Origin: Shimia ponticola
Lineage (GTDB): Bacteria > Pseudomonadota > Alphaproteobacteria > Rhodobacterales > Rhodobacteraceae
Direction: 5' to 3'
DNA: 64,000 nt
Assembly: GCF_007995215.1 (NCBI RefSeq)
Contig: NZ_VCDK01000003.1
Location: 62,001 to 126,000, forward strand
The notes under the pieces were generated by a model. The model saw nothing but the letters and a program-made list of their open reading frames with translations. It made no database searches and was not told the DNA's origin. The translations under genes and the position numbers were made by a program. Within the stretch, counting starts at the first letter, position 1, and the number at the start of each line of letters is the position of its first letter. Of this stretch, positions 44,432 through 53,622 are shown in pieces.

Positions 44432-45145
44432 ATGACTGAACCCTTCCTCATTGGCGACGGCATGACCGGCGGATACGGCAAAGGTGCCGATATCCTTCAT
44501 GACTGCACGATTGCCGTAGACCCCGGTGAAATCGCCGTCATCGTCGGCCCCAATGGCGCCGGCAAATCCACGGCGATGAAGGCCGTCTTTGGGATGCTCA
44601 ATATCCACACCGGCAGTGTGCGGCTCAAAGGCGAAGAGATCACCCATCTGACCCCGCAGGCCCGCGTGGCAAAAGGCATGGGATTTGTGCCGCAAACTTC
44701 AAATATCTTCACGTCCATGACGGTCGAAGAAAACCTCGAGATGGGCGCTTTCATCCGGACCGACGACATCAAGACGACCATGGAGCAGGTCTATGACCTG
44801 TTTCCCATCCTGCGGGACAAACGCCGCCAACCGGCGGGCGAATTGTCGGGCGGACAGCGCCAACAGGTCGCCGTGGGCCGCGCGTTGATGACCAAGCCCG
44901 AGGTTCTGATGTTGGATGAACCCACCGCAGGCGTGTCGCCCATCGTGATGGACGAACTCTTCGACCGCATCATCGAGGTCGCCAAGACCGGCATCTCGAT
45001 CCTCATGGTCGAACAAAACGCCCGTCAGGCCCTTGAGATCGCGGATCGCGGCTATGTCCTCGTTCAGGGCCGCAACGCCTTCACCGACACTGGCAAAGCG
45101 CTGTTGGCTGATCCCGAAGTTCGCAAATCCTTCCTTGGGGGCTGA
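44432..45145 (+). CDS. livF: ABC transporter ATPase, LivF-type
   Basis: A 237-residue second ATPase of the importer. Walker A VGPNGAGKSTAMKAVFG, signature ELSGGQRQQVAVGRAL, Walker B VLMLDEPTAGVSPIVMDEL; the H-loop region is MVEQNARQALEIADRGYVL. I start at the ATG at 44432 (MTEPFLIGDGMTGGYGKG), right after the preceding stop; the longer frame is antisense-like padding inside the previous gene. It pairs with LivG on the cytoplasmic side. Confidence 0.95.
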   Translation: MTEPFLIGDGMTGGYGKGADILHDCTIAVDPGEIAVIVGPNGAGKSTAMKAVFGMLNIHTGSVRLKGEEITHLTPQARVAKGMGFVPQTSNIFTSMTVEENLEMGAFIRTDDIKTTMEQVYDLFPILRDKRRQPAGELSGGQRQQVAVGRALMTKPEVLMLDEPTAGVSPIVMDELFDRIIEVAKTGISILMVEQNARQALEIADRGYVLVQGRNAFTDTGKALLADPEVRKSFLGG

Positions 45146-45148
45146 TCC

Positions 45149-45526
45149 ATGAAGAGCCTGTTTAGATCAATCGTCGCGATCTTGGCTGTTGCACCGATCA
45201 GCGTCGCCGCACAGCCTTATGGCAACTGCACCTTCACGCAGGAATGCTTTGAGGGGGAAGCCTGCGCCGACACCGATTTCGGCTTTGAACTTCGCATCGC
45301 GGGCACGGCAACCGATCAGGGTGAGCCACTCTCGATTATTACCGATGCTGAAACCATCAGCGTTTTCCGTCCCATCACATTTGAAGACGGTCATGTTATG
45401 GCCGGGCAGTCGCGCGGACAGGCCGTGTTCCTCAGCGTCGCGCCAGACGGGGCGGCGCGCTATTCCGCCCATTTCAACAGCGATGGGTTTTCGATCACCT
45501 ATACCGGCACATGTGAGGTCCCCTGA
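45149..45526 (+). CDS. Second small secreted protein inside the liv operon
   Basis: A 125-residue protein with a signal peptide (MKSLFRSIVAILAVAPISVA, cleavage near AAQ-PYG). Four cysteines (NCTFTQECFEGEACADTDFG near the start, TGTCEVP at the end) could form two disulfides. No known domain; the remainder looks like a small beta barrel (AVFLSVAPDGAARYSAHF). It follows livF by 3 bp and shares a TGATG stop/start with livH, so it is tightly coupled. Unrelated in sequence to the 174-residue protein. Confidence 0.8.
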   Translation: MKSLFRSIVAILAVAPISVAAQPYGNCTFTQECFEGEACADTDFGFELRIAGTATDQGEPLSIITDAETISVFRPITFEDGHVMAGQSRGQAVFLSVAPDGAARYSAHFNSDGFSITYTGTCEVP

Positions 45527-46536
45527 TGGATTTCCTGAACGCAATCATCGTTCTTTTGAACTTTGTCATCGTCCCGGGCATTGCCTATGGCAGCCAGCTT
45601 GCGCTTGGCGCGCTTGGGGTCACACTGATCTACGGAATCTTGCGGTTTTCGAACTTTGCCCATGGTGACACCATGGCATTCGGCGCGATGGTCACCATCC
45701 TCGTGACATGGGGCCTGCAAGGGATGGGTGTCAGCTTTGGTCCCTTGCCGACTGCGCTCCTCGCCCTGCCCTTTGGCATTTTGGGTTGCGCGCTTCTGGT
45801 GCTGTTCACCGACCGGACCGTCTATCGCTTTTACCGCAAGCAAAAGGCAGAGCCGGTGATCCTCGTGATCGTCTCGATGGGCGTGATGTTCATCATGAAC
45901 GGCATCGTGCGCCTGATCATCGGGCCTGATGACCAACGCTTTGCCGATGGCGAACGCTTCATCATGCGCGCCCGCGATTTCAAGGAAATGACTGGCTTGG
46001 CGGAAGGTCTGGCGCTGCGCACGTCGCAAGTGATCACCGTTGTGACCGCAATCATTGCTGTGGCCTTGTTGTTCTGGTTCCTGAACAAAACCCGCACCGG
46101 CAAATCCATGCGCGCATACTCAGATAACGAGGACCTCGCGCTTCTGTCTGGGATCAACCCCGAACGCGTGGTCGTCTATACATGGCTCATCGTGGCCGCG
46201 CTCGCCACGACCGCAGGTGTCCTCTACGGGCTCGACAAATCGTTCAAGCCGTTCACGTACTTCCAATTGCTCCTGCCCATCTTCGCCAGCGCGATTGTCG
46301 GCGGTCTCGGTAGCCCAATCGGGGCCATCGTCGGTGGCTTTGTCATCGCCTTTGCCGAAATCACCATCACCTATCCGCTGAAAAAGGTGCTGGGCTATCT
46401 CATGCCGGAAAGTCTTGAGCCAGACGGTCTCGTCCAGCTTTTGACCACGGACTACAAATTCGCCGTTAGTTTCGCAATCCTGATCGTGATCCTGCTCTTC
46501 AAACCCACCGGTCTGATGAAGGGGAAAGCGCTATGA
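45526..46536 (+). CDS. livH: ABC transporter permease, LivH-type
   Basis: A 336-residue permease of the branched-chain amino-acid importer family with about eight membrane helices. The family segments IAYGSQLALGALGVTLIYGI, RFSNFAHGDTMAFGAMVTI, MRAYSDNEDLALLSGINPER (cytoplasmic coupling loop) and PIFASAIVGGLGSPIGAIVG are present. Start overlaps the previous stop (TGATG); the end overlaps livM by 4 bp. Confidence 0.95.
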   Translation: MDFLNAIIVLLNFVIVPGIAYGSQLALGALGVTLIYGILRFSNFAHGDTMAFGAMVTILVTWGLQGMGVSFGPLPTALLALPFGILGCALLVLFTDRTVYRFYRKQKAEPVILVIVSMGVMFIMNGIVRLIIGPDDQRFADGERFIMRARDFKEMTGLAEGLALRTSQVITVVTAIIAVALLFWFLNKTRTGKSMRAYSDNEDLALLSGINPERVVVYTWLIVAALATTAGVLYGLDKSFKPFTYFQLLLPIFASAIVGGLGSPIGAIVGGFVIAFAEITITYPLKKVLGYLMPESLEPDGLVQLLTTDYKFAVSFAILIVILLFKPTGLMKGKAL

Positions 46537-47846
46537 ATGAGACTGTCAAAAACGTTGGCCTCTTCGGCCTTGTCGCCTGTCTGATCGTCGGTACAGGGTT
46601 TGTCCAAGGCGCAAACGCGGCGCTGGTCATCGTGAATTTCGGCCTTATCAGCGCGATCATGGCGTTGGGGGTAAACCTGCAATGGGGCTTTGCGGGCCTG
46701 TTCAATATTGGTGTCATGGGCTTTGTCGCCTTGGGCGGTTTGGCCGCTGTTCTCATCGGAATGCCACCAACGACCGAAGCCATCGCGGCCGGTGGTGGCC
46801 GCATGTTAATCGCCATGGTCGTCGGCGTTGCCACAATCATCGGCGCGGTCATGGTCTATTGCCGCATGGCCCCGGGTCGTACGCGGACGGTGGCGCTGAT
46901 CGCTCTGCTGATCATCGGTTTCCTCTGCTATCGCGCGCTCTTTGATCCTGCCCGCGATGCAATTGAAGCGGTGAACCCGGCAGGTACGGGCTATCTGGGC
47001 GGCCTCGGCATCGATGGCATCTGGATGGTCATCGCCTGGCCCGTGGGCGGCATGCTCGCGGCAGGTGCTGCCTGGGTCATCGGCAAAACCGCTCTCGGTC
47101 TGCGGTCTGACTACCTCGCCATCGCGACACTCGGCATCGCCGAGATCATCATCGCCGTCCTCAAGAACGAGGACTGGCTCTCCCGCGGCGTGAAAAACGT
47201 GGTCGGCGTCCCGCGCCCGACGTCCTACGAAGTTGACCTTCAAGCCGACCCAGCTTTCGTGGAACGCGCAGCAGGCTTTGGACTCGATCCCGTCCTGGGC
47301 TCAACAATTTACGTCAAACTCCAATACTCGGTCCTCTTCACCATCGTGTTGGCCATCGTCCTGATCCTCGCTCAACTGGCGCTGGCTTCGCCGTGGGGCC
47401 GCATGATGCGTGCGATCCGCGACAATGAGGTCGCTGCAGAAGCAATGGGTAAGGACGTTACCGCACGACACCTTCAAATCTTCATCCTGGGCTCCGCAAT
47501 CTGCGGCATGGCCGGGGCGATGATGACAACGCTCGACAGTCAGCTGACGCCCGCGGCCTATCAGCCGCTGCGCTTTACCTTCCTGATCTGGGTGATGGTG
47601 ATCGTTGGCGGATCTGGCAACAACTTCGGCGCCGTCCTCGGTGGCTTTCTGATCTGGTTCCTGTGGATTCAGGTCGAACCAGCGTCCGCCTATCTACTCG
47701 CCGCGATCACCGCTCCCTTGGCAGACGGTTCCGCTCTCAAGGATCACCTGCTCGACGGCGCGGCGCATATGCGGCTGATCACGATGGGTCTGGTTCTCCT
47801 CTTGGTGCTCCGCTTCGCGCCGCGTGGCCTGATCCCTGAAAGATAG
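46533..47846 (+). CDS. livM: ABC transporter permease, LivM-type
   Basis: A 437-residue permease partner of LivH. Family segments are LISAIMALGVNLQWGFAGLF, GFVALGGLAAVL, YLAIATLGIAEIIIAVLKNE, the coupling loop AIRDNEVAAEAMGKDVTARH and FTFLIWVMVIVGGSGNNFGA. It is longer than typical LivM because of extra N-terminal helices and a central loop (about residues 200-265). It is the last gene of the operon and is followed by REP-like hairpins. Confidence 0.95.
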   Translation: MNETVKNVGLFGLVACLIVGTGFVQGANAALVIVNFGLISAIMALGVNLQWGFAGLFNIGVMGFVALGGLAAVLIGMPPTTEAIAAGGGRMLIAMVVGVATIIGAVMVYCRMAPGRTRTVALIALLIIGFLCYRALFDPARDAIEAVNPAGTGYLGGLGIDGIWMVIAWPVGGMLAAGAAWVIGKTALGLRSDYLAIATLGIAEIIIAVLKNEDWLSRGVKNVVGVPRPTSYEVDLQADPAFVERAAGFGLDPVLGSTIYVKLQYSVLFTIVLAIVLILAQLALASPWGRMMRAIRDNEVAAEAMGKDVTARHLQIFILGSAICGMAGAMMTTLDSQLTPAAYQPLRFTFLIWVMVIVGGSGNNFGAVLGGFLIWFLWIQVEPASAYLLAAITAPLADGSALKDHLLDGAAHMRLITMGLVLLLVLRFAPRGLIPER

Positions 47847-47893
47847 ACGTCAAAAACCCTGGCGTGGCGGCAGCCATACGGTGCCGCAGCCAA

Positions 47894-47918
47894 TCCTTCT
47901 ATGTTTCGGAAATACTCC
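47894..47918 (-). repeat. Dispersed REP-like element, copy 2
   Basis: The reverse complement reads GGAGTATTTCCGAAACATAG then AAGGA and matches 20602-20626 at 23 of 25 positions. It lies between the converging livM and dksA-like genes, directly beside a run of hairpins. Confidence 0.7.
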
Positions 47919-47926
47919 GGAGAGCA

Positions 47927-47996
47927 CGAGAGGCAGAGCCTCTCGTCGCCGCCATGGGCGGCGCCCCCCTTTAGGTCACAGCCAGCCCAAGCTGGC
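47927..47996. repeat. Three-hairpin palindromic cluster
   Basis: Three perfect short hairpins in a row: CGAGAGGC-AGA-GCCTCTCG (47927-47945), CGCCGCC-ATG-GGCGGCG (47947-47963, then CCCCCCTTT) and GCCAGC-CCAA-GCTGGC (47981-47996). Position between converging genes suits a bidirectional terminator, and the composition suits a REP-type repeat. Together with the element at 47894 it makes up most of the 185 bp intergenic region. Confidence 0.7.
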
Positions 47997-48031
47997 GAAG
48001 AGCGAGGCGGGCGGGCCCGGACGAGGAGACG

Positions 48032-48361
48032 TCAATGCGGTCCGGCACCGGCGCATGTCCGGCACAAGGCGGCATAGGGCACTGCGTCCAGACGTTCGGG
48101 AAGGATTTCCTCACCGCATTTCTCGCATACCCCGTAAGAGCCGTCATCGATCCGCTTCAAAGCTTGCTGAAGCAGGCGGATTTCGGTTTCACCCTGAAGA
48201 CCCAACTGTTCAATGACCTCATCGCCTTCGCGCTCAACGGCCTGATCCTCCCAATCCTTCGATTTCGGGGTATCAAGCTCGTGCTCGATCACGTGAAGCC
48301 GAGTGTCCAGTTGCGCAATGCGGGTCTGGATACGCGTCTTTGCGGCGGTCATGTCGATCAT
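48032..48361 (-). CDS. DksA/TraR-family zinc-finger protein
   Basis: A 109-residue protein with an N-terminal coiled coil (about residues 5-65) and a C-terminal C4 zinc finger (CEKCGEEI...CRTCAG). It is shorter than full DksA (about 150 residues) and lacks the longer N-terminal part, as in the TraR/YbiI-like group. Such proteins bind in the RNA polymerase secondary channel; the acidic coil-tip residues cannot be confirmed by eye. ATG at 48361 has GGGAG upstream; an in-frame ATG three codons later is an alternative. It stands alone, 63 bp upstream of the dehydrogenase gene. Confidence 0.88.
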   Translation of the reverse strand: MIDMTAAKTRIQTRIAQLDTRLHVIEHELDTPKSKDWEDQAVEREGDEVIEQLGLQGETEIRLLQQALKRIDDGSYGVCEKCGEEILPERLDAVPYAALCRTCAGAGPH

Positions 48362-48424
48362 GGCGGGTCTCCCTTGCTATCCCCGCCATGATGCACGTCT
48401 TGGCAACCGTCGCTTTGATTTGGG

Positions 48425-49297
48425 TCAACCCAAATTGCGCAGCCGCGCAACAAGGCTCGACGTGTCCCAACGTCCGCCGCCCATCTTCTGCACGTCCTTG
48501 TAGAACTGGTCCACGATGGCCGTTACCGGCAAGGACGCGCCATTTTCGTTCGCAGTCTGAAGGCAGATGCCCAAATCCTTGCGCATCCAATCAACGGCGA
48601 ACCCGTGATCAAACTCACCATCGGCCATGGTTTCATAGCGGTTTGACATCTGCCACGACCCGGCAGCGCCTTGGCTGATCACGCTGACCACCTCACGTAT
48701 GTCGAGCCCGGCTTTCTCGGCAAAGTGAAGCCCCTCTGACAATCCCTGCACCAAACCCGCAATGCAGATCTGGTTGACCATCTTGGTCAGTTGTCCTGCG
48801 CCGCTTTCCCCAAGTCTTACGCATTTCTTGGCATAGGCCTCCATGATCGGCTCGGCACGGGCATACGCACCCTCATCACCGCCGCACATGATGCCAAGCT
48901 GCCCGTTTTCAGCACCCGCTTGTCCGCCAGACACGGGCGCATCGACAAAGCTGACCTGAGCGGCATCGGCAGCTGCATACATCTCGCGCGTCACGGCTGC
49001 ACTGACCGTTGTGTGATCGACAAAGACGCTTCCCGCGGACATCGCGGCAATTGCCCCGGCATCACCGGTGCAAACCTCTCGCAGATCGTCGTCATTGCCC
49101 ACGCAGGCCATCACAAAATCCTGACCTTCGGCGGCCTCGGCGGGCGTCTTGCCGACATGACCACCATGCTCTGCAGCCCATTTTTCCGCCTTGGCGGTCG
49201 TTCGGTTATAGACCGTGACCTCATGGCCGGCCTGCACCAGATGCCCCGCCATGGGATAGCCCATGACCCCCAACCCCAGAAATGCGACCTTTGCCAT
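48425..49297 (-). CDS. NAD(P)-dependent beta-hydroxyacid dehydrogenase (3-hydroxyisobutyrate dehydrogenase family)
   Basis: A 290-residue enzyme. The Rossmann motif is FLGLGVMGYPMAGHL, the substrate motif is FVDAPVSGGQAGAENGQLGI, the catalytic lysine region is GAGQLTKMVNQICIAGLVQG and the C-terminal KDLGICLQTANENG is family-typical. Members oxidise 3-hydroxyisobutyrate, reduce tartronate or succinic semialdehyde; the GYPMAGHL form is closer to the glyoxylate/succinic-semialdehyde reductase side. No operon partner, so the substrate stays open. Confidence 0.9.
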   Translation of the reverse strand: MAKVAFLGLGVMGYPMAGHLVQAGHEVTVYNRTTAKAEKWAAEHGGHVGKTPAEAAEGQDFVMACVGNDDDLREVCTGDAGAIAAMSAGSVFVDHTTVSAAVTREMYAAADAAQVSFVDAPVSGGQAGAENGQLGIMCGGDEGAYARAEPIMEAYAKKCVRLGESGAGQLTKMVNQICIAGLVQGLSEGLHFAEKAGLDIREVVSVISQGAAGSWQMSNRYETMADGEFDHGFAVDWMRKDLGICLQTANENGASLPVTAIVDQFYKDVQKMGGGRWDTSSLVARLRNLG

Positions 49298-49439
49298 GGT
49301 TATCCCTCGTCTTTCTCAGTGTCTTTGCCGTTGCGGCCTGCGGGTTTTCACGCCCGCTGCGGTGTGGTTTACCTGCCGGGAAGGTAACCGCGTTGGGGCC
49401 ATGGTCAACCGGCGCGTCTAAGGGGATGACCGTGCGCCT

Positions 49440-51902
49440 ATGAACCGTGTTTTTCCTTGGCTTGTGCGCTTGACGACCGCTGCGCTGGTCCTTGCCTTGA
49501 TCGTGATAGGTTTTGTCTACTTTGTCGTGTCGCGGTCCCTGCCCGACTATGATCGCACCGTCGCGGTTGAAGGGCTCACCGCTCCGGTCGAAATCCTGCG
49601 CGACACGGCCAATGTTCCGCATATCTTCGGCGAAACCGATGAGGACAGCTATTTTGGCCTGGGCTATGCCCATGCGCAGGATCGTTTGTGGCAGATGACC
49701 ATGTTGCGCCGCACTGCGCAGGGCAAACTGTCGGAACTGTTTGGTGCCGCAACCGTCGAAATCGACGAAGTTCTGCGCCGGCTCGATATCTATACGCTGG
49801 CGACGCAATCTGTCTCTGCCCAAACGCCGGAGGCCATGGCAGCCCTCAACGCCTATTCGGCTGGCGTCAACGCGCGTCTTGCTGAAATCAATCGCGGGGC
49901 TTTGGGGCGCGGTGCGCCGGAATTCTTCCTGTTTGAGCCCTCCATCGCGCCATGGCAGCCCGCCGACTCTATTGCGATCCAAAAGATCATGGCCCTGCAA
50001 CTGGCCGCGCATTTGGAAAATGAAGTCCTACGCGCACGTACCTCACTGGTTCTGGAAAATGACCGGCTGCAGGATCTCATGCCGGCAGCGCCTGGCGCAG
50101 GTGTCGCAGCCCTGCCCGATTATGCGTCGATTGTCCCCGGTGTTCTGCCACATATCCAAGGACAACGCGCCGAATTGGGATGGCTGTCGCCGTTCCGATC
50201 TCGTGAACTGGCCAGTGCCTCGAATGCATGGGCGGCCAGCACCGCACGCTCTGCGTCTGGCGGAACCCTTTTGGCCAGCGACCCGCACTTGGGTCTGACA
50301 GCGCCGTCGATCTGGTATCTGGCGCGGCTTGAGCTTTCGCATGGCGGTATTATCGGCGGCACCATCCCGGGCCTGCCAGTCGTTTTGTCTGGGCGCTCCG
50401 CGCAACTGGGTTGGGGCGTCACCAGCGCCTATGTGGATGATCAGGACGTATTTATCGAAGAGGTCAATCCGGACAATCCGGAGCAATATCGAACCCCCGA
50501 CGGATGGGCCGACTTTCGGACGCGGCAAAGCATTATTCAGATCAAGGACTCAGATCCCCTTACCCTAACGCTGCGCTGGACTGAAAACGGCCCTGTCCTG
50601 AGCGGACGGCAGTTTGATCTGGCCACAGTCACGCCGCCGGGACATGTCGCTTCTGTCAGTTGGACAGTACTCAGCCCCCGCGACACGAGCATCTCATCCG
50701 CCATTGCAATCAATCACGCCACCACGATCGATGAGGTTATCGCCGCTGGAGAAGGCTATATTTCACCAGCCCAAAATCTGACCGTCGCGGACACTACTTC
50801 GGTCGCACTCAAAACCATCGGAGCCATTCCAGCGCGCGACGCAGCCCACCAATCGCAGGGTCGCATTCCCAGCCTTGGGTGGGTGCGTGCAAACCGATGG
50901 CAAGGTCGCCAACCCTATTCCTCGAACCCCGAGGTCAGGGCCCCAGAAGGTGGCATTCTGGGAAATACCAACAACAAGATCGTGGATCGGCCCTTTCCGG
51001 ATCACGTCAGCTTTGTCTACGGCGACACGCAGCGCGTCCAACGCTGGCAGCGCCTGATGCAAAGTCGGGCCATTCATACGCGTGAAAGCTTTATCGAAGC
51101 CCAGCTAGATACCGTCAGCCCGACAGCACGTAACCTGTTGCCTTTGGTCGGCGCAGAGCTTTGGTTCACTGGCGAAGCCGCGGTTCCGGGCACGCCACTG
51201 GCCCGCAGACAAGAGGCCTTGTCGCTTTTGGCGGAATGGAACGGCGAGATGAACGAACATTTGCCTGAACCCCTGCTTTATGCCGCGTGGATGCGCGCGT
51301 TGCAGGACCGGATGATCCGGGATGACCTTGGCCCCCTGGCCGATGAATTCACCCATGTCGAGCCACTCTTTATCGAACGGGCGTTCCGCGACATCAACGG
51401 TGCTGCGGCCTGGTGCGATGTCGTGCAATCGGCTGTTGCCGAAACCTGCGCCGACATGGCCCGTCTGGCGCTTGATGATGCGCTGATCTGGGTTCAGGAC
51501 GTGTTTGGCGCCGCCGAAATAGGATCACTGCGGTGGGGCGATGCCCATCAGGCCATGCATGATCACGAAGTCCTCGGCGAACTTCCTGTGTTAAGATGGT
51601 TCGTCAATATCAGGCAATCGACCAGTGGTGGTGACAACACGTTACTGCGCGCGAAAACCCGCGGGACCGGACGCAATCCTTTCGTCAACGTTCATGCTGC
51701 TGGCTATCGCGGAGTTTATGATTTTGCCGACCCAGACAGCTCGGTGTTTGTCATTTCAACCGGTCAGTCGGGACATCCGCTCTCACGCCACTACGATGAC
51801 ATGGGGGAGCTTTGGCGGCGCGGGGAATATGTGCCGATGTCGCTGAACCCAGAGCTTGCCAGAGCAGCGGCCATCGGTGTGACAACGCTGGTTCCGGAAT
51901 AG
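49440..51902 (+). CDS. Penicillin acylase family protein, membrane-anchored
   Basis: An 820-residue N-terminal-nucleophile hydrolase. An N-terminal membrane helix (about residues 10-31, VRLTTAALVLALIVIGFVYF) anchors it to the periplasmic face. The alpha-chain region has VPHIFGETDEDSYFGLGYAH. Autocleavage is expected before Ser261 in ASASNAW, which becomes the nucleophile; the following ASDPHLGLTAPSIWYLARL and GVTSAYVDDQDVFIEE are typical of the beta chain. Substrates of the family include penicillins, acyl-homoserine lactones and N-acyl amino acids; none can be chosen by sequence. It stands alone. Confidence 0.93.
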   Translation: MNRVFPWLVRLTTAALVLALIVIGFVYFVVSRSLPDYDRTVAVEGLTAPVEILRDTANVPHIFGETDEDSYFGLGYAHAQDRLWQMTMLRRTAQGKLSELFGAATVEIDEVLRRLDIYTLATQSVSAQTPEAMAALNAYSAGVNARLAEINRGALGRGAPEFFLFEPSIAPWQPADSIAIQKIMALQLAAHLENEVLRARTSLVLENDRLQDLMPAAPGAGVAALPDYASIVPGVLPHIQGQRAELGWLSPFRSRELASASNAWAASTARSASGGTLLASDPHLGLTAPSIWYLARLELSHGGIIGGTIPGLPVVLSGRSAQLGWGVTSAYVDDQDVFIEEVNPDNPEQYRTPDGWADFRTRQSIIQIKDSDPLTLTLRWTENGPVLSGRQFDLATVTPPGHVASVSWTVLSPRDTSISSAIAINHATTIDEVIAAGEGYISPAQNLTVADTTSVALKTIGAIPARDAAHQSQGRIPSLGWVRANRWQGRQPYSSNPEVRAPEGGILGNTNNKIVDRPFPDHVSFVYGDTQRVQRWQRLMQSRAIHTRESFIEAQLDTVSPTARNLLPLVGAELWFTGEAAVPGTPLARRQEALSLLAEWNGEMNEHLPEPLLYAAWMRALQDRMIRDDLGPLADEFTHVEPLFIERAFRDINGAAAWCDVVQSAVAETCADMARLALDDALIWVQDVFGAAEIGSLRWGDAHQAMHDHEVLGELPVLRWFVNIRQSTSGGDNTLLRAKTRGTGRNPFVNVHAAGYRGVYDFADPDSSVFVISTGQSGHPLSRHYDDMGELWRRGEYVPMSLNPELARAAAIGVTTLVPE

Positions 51903-51936
51903 GCGCTTCGGGAAAGCTGCACTAGAACCGCCGCGA

Positions 51937-53223
51937 TCACCCCATCTGGGCAAAACGCGCAGCTTGGATCGCAGACCATTCAACCGTCAGGTCGACGCCG
52001 GTCTCAGACTGGGCTTCGTCCGTGACAACACCCTGATCGTAAAGCCACGCCCGACGTTTTCCGTCTGAATAATCCAGATGAATGGTTTCGAGCGTTTTGG
52101 CTGGTGTGATCCGCGAGGAGACAGCTGCGAGCAGGTCCGCCATGCCATCGCCGGTCAAAGCCGATGTCGTGAAGATCATGTCATCGCGGTCGGCGCGGGT
52201 CTGCAGCGCATCGCGCGCGTCGCCTTGAACGAGATCGACCTTGTTCCAGACCTCAAGCATCGGGGTATCCTCGGCGATGCCAAGCCCCCCCAGAATGTCA
52301 TGGACATCCTGCGCCTGTTCATCCGTCTCCGGGTGGCTGATGTCGCGAACATGCAGGATCAGGTCAGCGCCTGTGACCTCTTCAAGGGTCGCTCGGAACG
52401 CGGCCACAAGCTCTGTTGGCAAGTCCGAGATGAAGCCTACAGTGTCTGACAGGATAACATCGGTCCCGTCCGGCAACTGCACTGCGCGCATGGTTGGATC
52501 TAGCGTGGCAAAGAGCATGTCTTTTGCCATCACCTTGGCCCCAGTCAGACGGTTGAAGAGCGTGGATTTTCCGGCGTTCGTGTACCCCACCAGAGCGACC
52601 ACAGGATATGGCACCTTCGCCCGCGCCGCGCGGTGTAGGCTCCGGGTTTTCACGACCTTGGACAGCTGCCGCCGAATGCGATTGATTGCGTCGTCGATGG
52701 CGCGGCGGTCAGCCTCGATCTGGGTTTCGCCCGGACCGCCCACAAATCCCAGACCACCGCGCTGCCGTTCAAGGTGGGTCCATGCCCGCACGAGCCGCGT
52801 CCGCTGATAGCTGAGTGCCGCCATTTCAACCTGCAGCACACCCTCGCGCGTCCGCGCCCGGTCCGAGAAAATCTCAAGGATCAGGCCGGTTCGATCAAGA
52901 AGTTTGACCTTCCACGCCTTTTCAAGGTTACGTTGCTGAACCGGGGTCACCGGGCCGTCGATAAAGACCAACTCAATCTCTTGCGCCTTGAACATTGCGC
53001 CGAGCTCTTCGATCTTGCCCGATCCAAAAAGCATGCCCGGATGCGCTTTGGGCAGCCGCACGACATCGTCGCCCAAGACTTCCATCCCCGGCAAGGCGAC
53101 GGCCAGAGACACAGCTTCAGCCAGCGCATGCTCGGGGGTACGGCGCTGAGTGTCAGTCTTGATATCCGGATGCAGCACCCATGCGCGGGTTGGCTTGATC
53201 TCGGTTGATGTCGGTTCCGTCAT
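51937..53223 (-). CDS. hflX: GTPase HflX
   Basis: A 428-residue ribosome-associated GTPase that splits stalled or heat-damaged ribosomes. The N-terminal HflX domain holds GSGKIEELGAMFKAQEIELV and the glycine-rich GGLGFVGGPGETQIEADRR linker. The G domain has G1 GYTNAGKSTLFN, G3 DTVGFI and G4 NKVD. It is 19 bp after hfq; the hfq-hflX pair is conserved in proteobacteria. A small hairpin CCCC-TTATC-GGGG lies in the gap. Confidence 0.96.
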   Translation of the reverse strand: MTEPTSTEIKPTRAWVLHPDIKTDTQRRTPEHALAEAVSLAVALPGMEVLGDDVVRLPKAHPGMLFGSGKIEELGAMFKAQEIELVFIDGPVTPVQQRNLEKAWKVKLLDRTGLILEIFSDRARTREGVLQVEMAALSYQRTRLVRAWTHLERQRGGLGFVGGPGETQIEADRRAIDDAINRIRRQLSKVVKTRSLHRAARAKVPYPVVALVGYTNAGKSTLFNRLTGAKVMAKDMLFATLDPTMRAVQLPDGTDVILSDTVGFISDLPTELVAAFRATLEEVTGADLILHVRDISHPETDEQAQDVHDILGGLGIAEDTPMLEVWNKVDLVQGDARDALQTRADRDDMIFTTSALTGDGMADLLAAVSSRITPAKTLETIHLDYSDGKRRAWLYDQGVVTDEAQSETGVDLTVEWSAIQAARFAQMG

Positions 53224-53242
53224 GAAGACCCCTTATCGGGGC

Positions 53243-53476
53243 TCATTCTTCCCCGTCATACAGTGAGATGGGTTGCGCGGGCATGATCGTCGAGATCGCG
53301 TGCTTGTAAACAAGCTGCGATTGACCATCGCGGCGCAGCAATACGCAGAAATTGTCAAACCAAGTGATCACGCCCTGCAGCTTGACGCCGTTGATCAAAA
53401 AGATCGTGACCGGCACCTTGGTCTTGCGGACATGATTGAGAAATGCGTCCTGCAAATTCTGTTTATCAGAGGCCAT
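53243..53476 (-). CDS. hfq: RNA chaperone Hfq
   Basis: A 77-residue Sm-fold protein that pairs small RNAs with mRNAs. Sm1 is in [20 protein letters not shown] and [17 protein letters not shown]; the Sm2 YKHAISTI motif is present. It lacks a long C-terminal tail, as is usual in alphaproteobacteria (ends ISLYDGEE). It lies between trkH and hflX; 146 bp upstream, free of genes, should hold its own promoter. Confidence 0.98.
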   Translation of the reverse strand: MASDKQNLQDAFLNHVRKTKVPVTIFLINGVKLQGVITWFDNFCVLLRRDGQSQLVYKHAISTIMPAQPISLYDGEE

Positions 53477-53622
53477 TGGTCCCGGTCCTTCGTACCTGCA
53501 AATTTATCCGTTGCGCCCACCGGATGGGGACGCCCGCTTATTTCGAGTCACTATGGCTAGGATTTCTGACGGATTCCACCCGAAATTCAACGCCGTACCG
53601 CCCTTAATTTGCACATGCGGCA

